Part shown: positions 47,166-58,855 of the stretch, piece by piece | Numbering within the stretch: position 1 is the stretch's first letter | Layout: every line of letters begins with the position of its first letter | DNA from: Numida meleagris | Lineage: Eukaryota > Chordata > Aves > Galliformes > Numididae | DNA: 64,000 nucleotides | NCBI RefSeq assembly: GCF_002078875.1 | Contig: NC_034413.1 | Location: 67,142,802-67,206,801, forward strand | Direction of reading: 5' to 3' | Translations under genes and position numbers: made by a program | The notes under the pieces: generated by a model | Told to the model about the DNA's origin: nothing | Seen by the model: only the letters and a program-made list of their open reading frames with translations | Databases searched by the model: none

Positions 47166-49765
47166 TTGCATTTCCACTACAACACCAAATATCTTAATGT
47201 AGCCTAGGAGGATACTGAGGGAAGCAAGTTTAGAGATTGGAGCTGTTTCAAACAAGCTGAAGAGAACGCTATGAGTTTTCACAGTGCTGGGAGCAATGAG
47301 GTACCATTCCAGCTGCCCATACTGCTGTATTCAGGCACTTAGGGTAAGCAGTAAAGTTATGTTTTCTCCTTCAGCTTCAGAAGAGGGAAGCAGGACCTTT
47401 AGAAGATGATGCCTGGCATTGGACAGAGAACTTCTTTTTAGCCCATGTTCTGGGTAGGCTCTTGGACTTTGCAAGGATTGGCTTTAAGCTTTACTGAGAA
47501 GATCAGTTATTGAACCAGAGCAATTTTGCTAGTGAGTTCTCCTCTCAATAGTGCCATGCTCATCTAGAGTACAAGGTAATTCCTATTTAAGGTTTTCCCT
47601 TGGTGTAAACTCTCGAGTTCCTTGTTTGAGAGCTCTGAACTCTTCTGTTACAATAGCATTGTCCCATGGAGACTCACAGTCTAAGTGCATGAGCTGAGAT
47701 GAATGTTTTCTCATTCCTGTGTCTTGTGATCATAGGGAATGACTTAGATGATCCCTTCATTACCTTTCATAAAATACAATTAAAAAGGAGAAGTAAAAAT
47801 ATCTTAGCAAGAATATAGCCACTTTACCATCACTTTTAATTTACATAAAACTTGTGCTCAGCATTTTTAGGTTGGAAATTGAGTCACTGAAGAACATTTT
47901 AGAGAGTAGGTAAACCAAGAAAATCCTATCATGCCCAAGATATATACATAAAAAGCAATTAATACTAATTAGATATATGATGGGTGTGCAACTTGTAAAT
48001 TCAAATCTTCTTATCATCTACAGGTCTCTTGAAAAAGAGAGTGGTAGCTTTACTCTAATGACCAATGAATAGGTTTAGCCCTGACTTCTTGGCTTTACAG
48101 GATGAGGAGGTTGGTAAAGTTAGGGAGCATATTGTTCTTAAAAGTCAACAAAAATGGGTAAAGCAAGACATATTTCTCTCTTCTGCAACCACTAATCAAG
48201 TAAGCAGCAATGTTTTTTGTGATAAAGGCATATTTTCAGTCAGAGCTGGTAAATCCATTCTATGAATGGAAAAACAAATAGTCTGTGTAGGGCTCCTTAG
48301 CAGTGAAAGATTAGGACCTTATTTATTTATTTTTTTCCCCAAATCAGATAGCTTTGTTTATGCAGTTCTATTTCATTACTACTGGGGTGACTTTCAGGGT
48401 CACTCTGAGAAAAAAGCTAGCAATTATATTAAATAGGAGAAAGAAAAATAAAAATAAAAACAAACTGACGGTTCTGTTTACTTGAATTCTGCCATTCTGT
48501 CATTCCAACGTGAAAACTGTCCTTGAAGTATGGTACAACTTACAAAGGCAAACAGTGGAGCTAGTTTATATAAATCAAAGAGGTGTCATACGATCCCCAA
48601 GCCCTGATGTGTTTCTATAAAGTTAGAAGCAAACTCTATTTTAAGCACCAAAGAACTATGTGCCGTCTTTTCTTTTTGTTTTGTCATTTACTGGAGGCAT
48701 GCATCTGAATAAAAGGTATATTGTTATCAATAAGGGCATTCTCCATATGGAGATGCACAGCCCAGGCTGAGCTCTAATAAATGACCTGCTCATAAGTCAT
48801 ATGCAAGCGGAAAGCCTGAGTCATTCAGGTGTCACACCTGACTCTTACACTGAGTGATACTTCCAGTGGAGAGAGAAACAACTCATGCATACTGTCTTGA
48901 AAAATACAAATACTAAAAACTCTGTAGTGGCAGCAGTGGGGTATGCTGTCTGCCCTGCTGTTGTCAAGGGAAATGATGTTGGACCGCTGCTTGCTTTGCT
49001 TCTGCTTTATATGCAAAATAATTAATAATAATAACAATAAAAAATCAATCCGAAATGTGGAAGGTTTTATCTAGAGAAAAGGAGAGAGTTGTTTTGAAAG
49101 GATAAAGAGATGTCTGTTCTGAGTTAAATATTTCTTCCAATACTTGAAGAATATCAGTTTAATATGAAATAATTATAACAAAAGTAAGTAGAGAAACCAA
49201 AAGTATTTTTATGACCAGCTCCAATTTTCTCTGATTCTCTTTTGTACTTTTAGTCACTGATCCCCCTTTTATCTCAATTTTATTATTAGATGTAAAAATA
49301 TTATTATTAAGGTTTCCATTAAAAAAATATGTATGGCATTAAAAAGCACAGGTAAGTATTGCTTGTGTATTGCTTAGATACGGACTGAGAAGAAAGTCTT
49401 TCCATGGAAAAAGGGCCTTTATCTGTCAAGTCTCATCAAATAAAATATCAAGTCTACTAGTAGTAGAAGTAGGACCACTATACTTTAAATTTTTTCTGAG
49501 AAACTAACATTCTGGGTACAGCACCTGTTATCTGATTGGCACTGGTTTTGTTATCTATTAAACTGTGTGACCTTGGCTACAAAAACCTGTTATCTAAACT
49601 GTAGAGAAATCTCCTTCCCCTGGACAGGGTTTGAGGGCTGTAGCTTGTACACTCCTTGCCTTTTCTACTTAAGCATCTCTTTAAAAAGTCCATTGGATGG
49701 CACTCACTTGTGCACTGAGTGCATTGGTTGAAATTCACACTTGTGTCAGAAATAGTTAGAATTAA

Positions 49766-49811
49766 AACATACACACATATATTCAATATATACATATATA
49801 TATGCGTATAT
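49766..49811 (+). repeat. AT/AC-rich low-complexity tract
   Basis: Mixed CA and TA dinucleotides ('catacacacatatattc', 'atatatacatatatatatgc'). Microsatellite-like. Confidence 0.85.
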
Positions 49812-51144
49812 TTCCTTCAGGCTGCATCAGGTTCTGTCCCAGCTTTAGTATGAATAGTCTCTGCTGGTAACCTTTCAGTTACAAAGAATTCAGCATTCAG
49901 ACCTATCAATCTTTTAGCACAGAGCTGCCAAATCTCGTAACATAGGAATGTTTTGTTTGAAGGGCAAACCAAATTGACTCGTGTTTCCAATAACTATAAT
50001 GTCCGGCTTCTTATCAGTATTAATAAGAAAATGCAAATTGCATTCCTGTCAAAGAACTGCAAAAAAAAGTTGAAATGAGAAGTACAAGCAGTAAATTGCT
50101 TGCAATAAACCATTACGTTCAGACTCTTATTTTCGGCTGTGCAGTTTACTTGAGGTGAGCAAAGAGAGCAATCAATGTAAAAAAGGACAAAAGTGTTCCA
50201 GGTTTGACTTTTAAATATGAGCAGGCAGAAGTACATAATGGGTAACTGTACCAGAAACAACAGAACATGTCAGTATGTAGATCATAGGCATTTTACACAT
50301 TTATCTGCTTATTGAGATTTTTACTTAAAATTTAAGTAAGACTATTATTAAAAATGTAAACATTTAAAAAATCTGAATTACCATGGAAAATGATCAACAT
50401 TTAGTGAATCAATTTTATGTTTGCTTTGTAAAAACATCTTCCCCTTTATTCCTTTTTGGAAACTAAATTAAAGTCAAGCCTTTCAAAAGCTATTAAGTGT
50501 GAAAATTTGTGGCTCACAAAATGTTGCCCCTCTGATTAAATTACACCATTCTCGTTCTTGTTTTATTACCCAATGTTAATCTGAAAGTGACTGGTGAATT
50601 CATTTTTTGCTTGGTCCACTTAAATATCTGTTAGACTAAAATTCAGCTTTTCATGTGTTTGAAATAACAAGAAAGAACAGTGCATTGATATTATGTATAT
50701 AAGTCAAATAGAGTCCAATTTTCACTCCTATAACTCTCAGCTGAGAATTTGCTCTATCAAACAGTGTTGTTGTGCTCTTTGTATCTGTTGTAGTTCTCAT
50801 GGAAACAAATAGAAGGCATTACTTTTGGAGCATCCTACATGATGTTCAATCTATTAATTGTTCATCTTCTTTTCAGGATAACCTGCTATTTCATTTTCTT
50901 AGGCTGTACTATCCTGGTCTGAGAATCAAGGAAAGAATGAAATATTGCTAAGAGATCATTCTGGTATCAACATTGCTTCCTTTGAGAAATATAAACCTAT
51001 CCAAAAAATCACTCGCTAGACCATACTTCTTTTTACCTATAAAGGATAATATCTGGATATATTAAATGGCTATGAACGTGAACATTATTAGAACCTTCTT
51101 GAATGCGAGAATTTAATGAGATTTTTGATATATTTGAAACATTT

Positions 51145-51163
51145 TATATATATATATATATAA
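51145..51163 (+). repeat. (TA)n microsatellite
   Basis: Uninterrupted TA repeat of about nine units ending in 'taaataaatg'. Confidence 0.9.
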
Positions 51164-51821
51164 ATAAATGACAGTGCCAATACTCCAACTGAGACATGTT
51201 GCTGTACTTCGCCATGAGCAGAAGAATAGGAAAAAGAAGGAGTTTTTGGCCAGACTGCATGCGTTTTCCCATGTGTTGGTCTTCATACAGGAGCCATCCT
51301 ATTCTAAAAATCTCTAGTTGTTCTCTTTGAACTCTTTTCCGTTCTGCTCTGTCTTTTCCCTCTTCATTCAGGATCTTCACATACTATAGATCTGTGCAGT
51401 GTCGGAGCACTGTATGACTTTGCTGCTTCACATTCTGTTCCTTCCATAACACTTCCTGGCATTTTGTTTGCTTTTCTGACTTTGAGTACTGACTTTCCAT
51501 AACACTTCTGCACCTATAATTTCTTTAGCTCCTTTATTGCTCTGTAACTCAGAGCTGTGAAATCCTTTCAGTGCTCCTTGCAGAAAGCATTTCTATTGCT
51601 CAGCTTTGCCTGACCGTTCTTTCACATTTAAATTGACAGAACTCATATTCTTTTCTATTTCCTTTATTTGGATTTGACTTTATTTTTCTTTAAAGATGTT
51701 TTATTCTTTCTAATTGTCTCCTATGCACTATTCTTTATCTATGTCGCATTACTATTTTTTTTTTCCTTTCTAAAGATATTTTTCAGAGTATTTACCTCTG
51801 GTGGAAAAAAGTGCTTGAATT

Positions 51822-51823
<2 letters not shown>

Positions 51824-51889
<66 letters not shown>
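51824..51889. repeat. Poly(T) tract, 66 nt
   Basis: An uninterrupted run of 66 T residues, by far the longest homopolymer here, followed by 'gttaaaaaaatat'. Read as a minus-strand poly(A) tail it has no recognisable element body or nearby AATAAA on its 5' side. It produces a meaningless poly-Phe open frame (51668-51919). Its true length is hard to determine by sequencing. Confidence 0.95.
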
Positions 51890-51890
<1 letters not shown>

Positions 51891-52476
51891 TTAAAAAAAT
51901 ATCTCTGAGCCTTCTGTAAATATTTAACCTCTTTGACTTCTTGTTTGGAAACTGTTGAAAAGGTCTGCTTAACTTTCTACAGCTACATTTGTGTCATATA
52001 TTAATTCAAAAATTACTGTGTATACATTAGGACTGTTTAATCATTTAATAAAGCTTTTTGTATACCAGTACAGGTAGGTTTTCTACTACTACTAGCTGTT
52101 TTCTAGGACGAAGTCAGAAGTTGCTTCTTCCTATCTGGCAAATATATAAAATTGTTGTTTAATATCTACAAATTCAGTCTGACTCTACTTCCAAAAATGT
52201 GATAAATCTGTGAGGATCAGCTGAACTCTCCCAGTCTGCTATTTCCATCGCCTTTGTGATCTGCTCCAGGTTGTCAATCTGGAGGCAGAGCTGCTCTAAA
52301 AGTTGAAGTGGGATGAAGGAGATTGCCTTTCCCACCTTTTCCCACAGAGAATCACTGTGGCTTGGTCCCATCAGTGCCCTGGTCATCTCCGTGCCCCACC
52401 ACGCCTCCACAGAAAATACTGTGCATGATTTCCTCACAGTTTTTGTTTCTTGTCAGTTGATCTGTTTAGTGTCTTT

Positions 52477-52490
52477 TCTCTCTCTCTCTC
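52477..52490 (+). repeat. Short (TC)n tract
   Basis: Seven TC units about 12 bp left of the CR1 fragment. A minor simple repeat. Confidence 0.8.
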
Positions 52491-52501
52491 AAATGCTACG
52501 G

Positions 52502-52745
52502 ATCACAGAATCACCAAGGTTGGAAAAGATCTCCAAGATCATCCAGTCCAACCGTTCACCCGCCACCAATATTTCCCCACTACACCATGTCCCTTAGTAC
52601 AACATCTAAACATTTCTTGAACACCTCCAGGAATGGTGGCTCAAACAGGGACAGTGACTCAATCACAAATGTGGGCAGCCTGTTCCAGTGCCTGATCACT
52701 TCTCTTGGAGAAGAAATTTTTCCTAATATCCAGCCTGAGATGGAG
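52502..52745 (-). mobile_element. CR1 LINE 3' fragment
   Basis: Plus strand 'atcacagaatcaccaagg' then 'ttggaaaagatctccaag', 'atcatccagtccaaccg' and 'ggcagcctgttccagtgcc', ending near 'ttcctaatatccagcctg'. This is the complement of a CR1 3' end of the subfamily with 'ccagtccaaccgttcaccc'. A short stretch inside ('tcaaacagggacagtgactc') looks duplicated or rearranged relative to other copies. Confidence 0.92.
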
Positions 52746-53530
52746 GGCTCTTCCCTCCATCTGAAACACCGGACATATGTTTGAACTTATCAGGCCAAAG
52801 TGTTGCTCAGAAGGTTAATCGAAATGGATAGCTGGGAAAAGTCTCTGAAATGTCGCAGGTAATTGCATAATTGAGTAATTGAACATGAATTAGTTGATTT
52901 ATCATTTTCTCAATTTTTATTCCTTAAAAATACCAGAATATAGTTGAAATCTTGAAGTTTTGGAAGCTGGTGAATTTATATTTGATGATGACTTTATTTT
53001 ATGCCTTTGTCAAAATAGCCTAATGTTTAATGAAGTGATTTGAAGAGTATCGGATAGTTATAAATAGATCAGCTAGAACAGCTTTTAAACTCCATGTGTC
53101 CTGTGCCATAAAGCTGATTTTAATGAAGAAGATAGAGCATTTTGATATATATAGTCATGTTTTCTCATCTCTTCTATAATCACGACTTTAAAATGCTCAG
53201 ACATTTCACTTCTCAGTAATCAAAGGAGCCCAAGAAAATATCAACAGAGTTACTCAAATCTCCTATATTTCCATGGTGAATATCAGAATTGATGGCAACA
53301 CCTCACAGGATGAGGTTAATTACTGCTCATTGTTTTGCTATTCTCTGTGATGACAACACTCTTGGTATATAAAGTAGATGTAATATATGATTTTGTAGAT
53401 CCACTACTGAAGTATTACAGCAAGATTTTTGCAATTCTTGCTGTTGACTACTCTTTACAAAAGAGCCAGCTACTTCATCCTTCAAATACTAGAAACCATA
53501 GCTACCGTGGAGATCTGCGCCCACTGAAAT

Positions 53531-53568
53531 AATTTCTGAAGGCTAATTTCTGAAGGCTAATTTCTGAA
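53531..53568 (+). repeat. 14-bp tandem repeat, about 2.7 copies
   Basis: The unit AATTTCTGAAGGCT occurs at 53531 and 53545, with a third partial copy from 53559 that then diverges. Perfect copies suggest recent slippage. Confidence 0.9.
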
Positions 53569-54314
53569 AAGCGAGACATCATGAAGTGTTAAGAATGATT
53601 CATGAAGGGAAAAAATTATCAATTCCATCTGAAAATTTATCTTATTTCCTTGATGGTCTGAAGACAGTGTTTGAGAACTATGTGGATTGTGGTGGAGTCT
53701 TGTGTATGGGAACTTGTCAACGCACTGAGTGCTTTGAATATTTAAATGTAGCTACACAACTAGGATTAAAATGGAACTTATCTTACTCTTTAAAGGTACA
53801 ATTCTCTCTTTTAAGGCCCACACAAAACATTTGCATTAATTTGCATCACTTATAATGGCGATTAATAAGCCTCACGCTTCTCTCAACACTGCAACAAAAG
53901 TTCTCAGCAAACCAACAGGAATTCATCACTCTCTGAATTCATCAAATACACAAAAATCTATATCTCACTATGATTAACTCTGTCCACAAAACATGAAAGA
54001 GCTCAGTCCATCAGGACTATTTGTTGTGCTTGCTCACACATTGCAAAGTCTAATCCTCTGCAGCCCTGAGAGTAGGTTTAATTTTAATTTCAGAGTTGAT
54101 GTCTGGTCCCCTAGTTCTTGTTTTATATTAATCATAGATTATACTGCTGAAAATATTTTCTGCATCCCATTAATTCCACTGAGAGGATCTCATGCTATAT
54201 ACCACAGTCACTGCTTCTATACTCAGAAAGAAATGGTGAAAGCTATTACTTAAAGAAATTAATACACTACCTGCCGCTTCATGTGAAACTTTCTATTAGA
54301 ACATATTTTCACAG

Positions 54315-54450
54315 GTTACATAAATTTAGGGCACACTCACGAGTCAGGTCAGGTGAGCTTATCGCTCCCGTGTCACTACGTATCCAAATGGCAGAGGGAT
54401 TTTTTTCACGAGCCCTAACATCTGGCAGGAAAATAGCAGATGGATTACAG
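54315..54450 (+). other. Candidate exon, plus strand
   Basis: Acceptor ACATATTTTCACAG and donor GATTACAG|GTGAGC bracket 136 nt. One frame is open through it (peptide includes SGELIAPVSLRIQMAEGFFS). It is entered with one base and leaves in phase 0. No family is recognised and no partner exon was found. Confidence 0.15.
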
Positions 54451-55259
54451 GTGAGCATTGCTGTGACCATTTGAGATCTTTGTAACAGAGACCCAGCGTG
54501 TTACAAGGAAAGAGTGCTGGCGCTCAGAAAACCCAAATAATTCCTATATTTCTCCGCATGGCTCTCATTGTGCTTATGTGGATGCATTCAAGAGGCCCCT
54601 GCAATATGCCATGACTGTCCTAGTGACCTAGAGAAGGTATCAGATGGCCTGGAGGCTTTGGTAGGCACTGCCCACAAACATCTATTTCCCTATACATTGC
54701 ATGGTTCAGAAGAGAGAAGGTGCTGTCGCCAGAAAGGAGCTTCTTCATGAAAATCACATAAAATTAGGCTCCTTGATACTGCTAAAATTTTTATGCAGTT
54801 GTCTTCCAGTAAATGTCTCTGATGTCCTCAAATATTAATACTTGCAATGAAATGCTCAGATTAGCAATTGCATAAATCCATTCCTCAGGCGGAAGTTTCA
54901 GCCTGCGGGATGGCAGCCGATAAAAAAGATTGTTCTAGCCACAGTTACCTTTACTTAAGCTGATGCTGGGTGCTACCATCCAATTTAGAAGTCAACACAG
55001 TATGCGAAATATGCTTCTCTGGGGGGAAAAACTGACTCATATTATTCTCAGCATACTGGCGTGGTGGGTGTGAAATGAGGCACTGCGGGATGGGAGAATG
55101 AGGGCAGATTGCAGTTGGGAGGATAAAAGGGCTTTGTGGAACCTTTTAATACATTTTAACTAAGAGACTTGGGGCCGTATCTTGTTCTCAATTTTGTGCT
55201 GACCTTTATGGGATTTTAAAAGAGAGCAGAATTTCCCTGTTCTTAATTTATGCCACTTA

Positions 55260-55371
55260 CCAAAGATCCCTGGAGTCAAATCTGTGCTAATTTACACAAT
55301 GTGCAAATCCTCTAAAGTCAACGGGTTGCAATGTAAATCAGAGCATAAATCAGATTAAAATTTGGACCCTG
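55260..55371 (+). repeat. Ancient amniote interspersed repeat trace
   Basis: Contains 'ccctggagtcaaatctgtgc', 'taatttacacaatgtgcaaa', 'taaagtcaacgggttgcaat', 'gtaaatcagagcataaatc' and 'aaaatttggaccc'. This is the wording of an old sauropsid repeat ('agtaactccattgaagtcaatgg ... gatttacaccagtgtaa ... gatcagaatttggccc'). Heavily diverged; family name uncertain. Confidence 0.5.
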
Positions 55372-56362
55372 AAGAAGATCCAATGAAAAAAAACCTTGCC
55401 CTGAATGATTCAGAAGTGGCTAAGCCTATTGATTTTTATTTAAATGAATCACGTATGGTTTGGGTCTCAAAAATATTATTAAAAATTGAAACAGAATGAT
55501 CTTTATTCTAGAATATGAAAGTATTTAGTACATATATTCACTTGAGACTTGAAGGGAAAACTTGTACCGACAGCAAAAGCCATTTCCTGAACAGTATCAG
55601 AAAATTAAGATCTTCCATAAATGACGGAATCAGAATTTGGTGGAAAATATTTAGATAACTTTGAAATATTTAAGCAAAGGAGAGATAAACAGCAATTTTA
55701 TTTCTTTAAAAATAATAAATACTGGGATCTCCATGATTTACTACAGTATTTATTCCAAAACCCCATACAACTTTGATATCTCCACACATAATATATCATT
55801 TTGGATCAAATTCATGGCTCGTTTTCACAGGTACAGTCACATTAATTTCACAACTTTGAATTTAGTTCCTTTCTGTGTATCTGGAGGTCATTCATCAATA
55901 TTTTCTAGAAAGTGGCTTGCTCTCTTTTCAACAAATAACCATATCAGCCTCTGATATTTTCAGCCAGAGCAAATTCTACTTGGTGGCCTTCATCTATATA
56001 CGTATATTCTTCTAAATATAGGAAATATTCTACCAGATGAAAAACAGGGTGCATATCAGGTTCTATGACAAACTTTAAATAAATTGGGTTTGTTTGGAGT
56101 CCTTCTCAACATGTTATTACATCAATAAATCAAGAAGTATCAAATGCAGAAACATTCCTCGGATTTTGATAACGTCTTCTAGAGTCACTCAGAACAGATG
56201 ACACAAGATAGCTATAATTACACACTGTAGTACTGTATCATATGTTTCATATTTCATAACATTTATTCTCAGAGAATGGCTCAACAGCGTCCTATTAGTA
56301 GAAGGCCATTATCCTTTGACAGTGGCCTATTTTTCTGTTCTACTGACATTAACTCTTAATTA

Positions 56363-56406
56363 TCTTTCTTTTTTCTTTTTCTTTTTTCTTTTTTCTTTTT
56401 TTTTTT
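56363..56406 (+). repeat. Pyrimidine (CTTTTT)n tract
   Basis: Forty-four bases of T with regularly spaced single C residues (TCTTTCTTTTTTC pattern). A simple repeat. Confidence 0.9.
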
Positions 56407-57483
56407 AAACAATAATAAATTAGAGCCAATGGGGATTATGGAAATCTCTCTGACTGATACTCTATGATGGTTACCTTAAATGCTTAGGGCTACAAAATGA
56501 AATTTAGTGTATATGAGCTCAAAGAAGCTATTTACTACTTTAACATTTTACAAGTCATACATTAACATTTAGCAAGTCATAAAAAATTTACATCTTTAAG
56601 TGATTTGTACTTAATAGGTTAGTGGTATGCATTTCATTCAGGACACCAGGAACAGAACCTATAAAAGGAAGGTATTTTGCATTGTCTGCAAATAGTTTAT
56701 ACTATTGGTGGATCAAATCCACAGAAAGATTTTGGGATACTTTTCCTGTTTAGTTCAAAGATATTTTCCATTAAAATAATAATATGACCACAGTAGCAGG
56801 CTGATACGAACCATCTTGAAGTTCTTCAGCCGATAGTAAAATATTTGCATTGCAAGGAGAAAGACTTTTTTTAAGTCAAAAGACAAATATTAATCGCTGT
56901 GACAGTTACAGTGAAGAGATGGACATAGTTTATCAGGATTAGATTAGAATATGTATTGCAATATATCTATGACTATCAGCCCTATTTCTTTTCAATAGTT
57001 TGCTGCAGGTTTTTTTGGTTGTTTTCTGTAAACAGCAAAAAGACCTGCTATTAAACTCAAAATTCATCTCAGAATTGTGGCACCCAGCATCTGGAGTGCA
57101 CTGCAAATGAGTTACATCTATAGTTAACAGAGATGATGCCACTAGGTGGTATCCAAGAATATAAAGCACAAGCCGCCACTTTCGTAGGATCTTGAGTCCT
57201 TGTTTTCTAGAGGAAAAATCTTCCCTTGTGATTCCGAAAAGTGTGGTGATAACTCATCACCTTCCAAGTGAACCTTAGAGGCAGAGAGAGAGTAAAGTCA
57301 AATCCTCTCTAGGTTCTCCCAATTCCCATGCACCAGCAACAAGGGCTGGGGTGGCCTTCTTTTCAGACATGGATGATTCAAACCTTGTAAAGAGGCATTC
57401 AGGATATAAATTCTCCATACTAAAACAAAATGTGAATGAATGAATCCTTGCAAATTTTGAAATTCTTTTAAACGTACACCTAG

Positions 57484-57651
57484 CAGGAAAAACAAAATAG
57501 AAAAGGAGAAAGGAAAGAAATGAAAAAAGGGGAAAAGGAAAGAAAAAAAAAAGTAAAAGGAAAGAAAAAAAAAAAGTAAGAGGAAAGAAAAAAAAGGAAA
57601 TGGGAAAGAAAAAAAAAAAGGAAAATGAAAGAAAAAAAGGAAAAAGAAAGT
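57484..57651 (+). repeat. Polypurine minisatellite-like tract
   Basis: About 168 bp of almost pure A and G with only seven or so pyrimidines. A unit of roughly 22 bp (AAAAGGAAAGAAAAAAAAAA then GT) repeats around 57535-57577, then degenerates to AAGAGGAAAG and AAATGGGAAAG versions. The minus strand gives a Phe-rich open frame that is not coding. Confidence 0.9.
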
Positions 57652-58756
57652 GGCATTTCCAATACATCATTCCTTTTAAATTATTTACTCCCTTCTACTC
57701 ATGATTATATAAACTAATTTGGACATGCAGCTATTTTTCTATTTGCATACCTTTGCAATTGAAAGCTGGAAAATGAGTGTGATGACAGGATGCTTAGACA
57801 GTAAAATACTGTAACAATAACTGGTTAAACAACTCATTCAAAACAGTCACATAAAATGTTGCAAGTTGTTTGAAAATAAGAGATTACAGAGATGGCTCCT
57901 ACTTCTCTATTTTTTTCTCTTTTATGATACAGTTGTGTGTTACTTATCTCTTAAACAAAACACATTTTAAGCTCGTGAAAAACACCATGCATTACTGCAG
58001 TCTGAATTGGGCTCCAAAGGATAATTCATCTTTTCCTCTGGGAGCTCTCCTGCTCCGCAGAACTCTGGCACATGGCTCAGCTGCACAGGGATGGGGATCA
58101 GAACATTGCTGTGAAATCAGGGATATGTGCTCCAATCCTGCTGCTGCCTCAGGAGAGGCACTGAAGAAAAGACCTCCCTCAAAGAAATATCAATTTTTTT
58201 TTTGCTGCAGACTTTAGGATAAGCTTTGTTGTTTGCCTAGTAGCGTTAATTTCATCAATTAATCTTTACGACAAAAGCATCAATTACACCATCCTGTATC
58301 TCCTCCAAAACAAAGCACTTCTTGAAGGTACTTTGATAACATGTACAACTTGTGTGTCATGAGAATTGTTCACTCTTGTCTAGCCCATATTTGGAAAGGA
58401 AAAAGATACAAATAAAATGTGACAGCATCTATAGTATCTTTTCTACAAACATACAAAACCAGAAGTATTTCTAAGGTCTTGAAAATGGAAGATGCTTTTT
58501 GGCCTCTTCATCAGCTTGGTCACAAGTTCTGGGCTTCTCCTAGCTCCTCCCCAGCCCTCCCTGCCTTTCTGCATGCCAGAGAGAAAGAAGCATGGCCATT
58601 TGCAAGCTACACCTTCTATTAGAGGAGTAATAGTGTTATTTTGGCGCTCAGAAAAATTAAAACAAATGTTGTCCTAAAAATATTTGAAAATATTTTTTTT
58701 CTCCTACCAGTAAGAGATTGCATAAACATTCAGATATGTAGAAACCTTCAGATGTT

Positions 58757-58855
58757 GTACTAAGGAGCATGGTTTAGTGGGGAAATATTGGTGGATGGTT
58801 GGACTGGATGTTCCCGGAGGTCTTTTCCAACCTTGATGATTCCATGATTCTATGA
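58757..58855 (+). mobile_element. Short CR1 LINE 3' fragment
   Basis: Reads 'tggtttagtggggaaatattgg', 'ggatggttggactggatg', 'aggtcttttccaaccttg' and ends 'atgattccatgattctatga', the CR1 3' terminal repeat. About 100 bp, well preserved. Confidence 0.93.

Larger units (their letters stand above)
38096..52501. other. Intergenic DNA, no confirmed gene
   Basis: About 14 kb of AT-rich sequence. Simple repeats are listed separately (39826-39848, 40321-40355, 42174-42238, 43595-43612, 43814-43835, 49766-49811, 51145-51163, 51824-51889). A GC-rich LTR-like block lies at about 46960-47165. Candidate minus-strand exons are at 41244-41368, 44219-44263, 45107-45178 and 45832-45898. No protein family was recognised. 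Confidence 0.55.
52746..58756. other. Intergenic DNA, no confirmed gene
   Basis: AT-rich sequence with a small tandem repeat (53531-53568), an old repeat trace (55260-55371) and simple sequence at 56363-56406 and 57484-57651. A low-confidence plus-strand candidate exon lies at 54315-54450. The 131-codon frame at 57275-57670 is the complement of the polypurine tract. Confidence 0.6.

Noticed and set aside
51668..51919. 83-codon plus-strand frame with a poly-Phe run
   Set aside because: Produced by translating the 66-nt T tract.
57275..57670. 131-codon Phe/Ser-rich minus-strand frame
   Set aside because: Complement of the polypurine repeat; low complexity.
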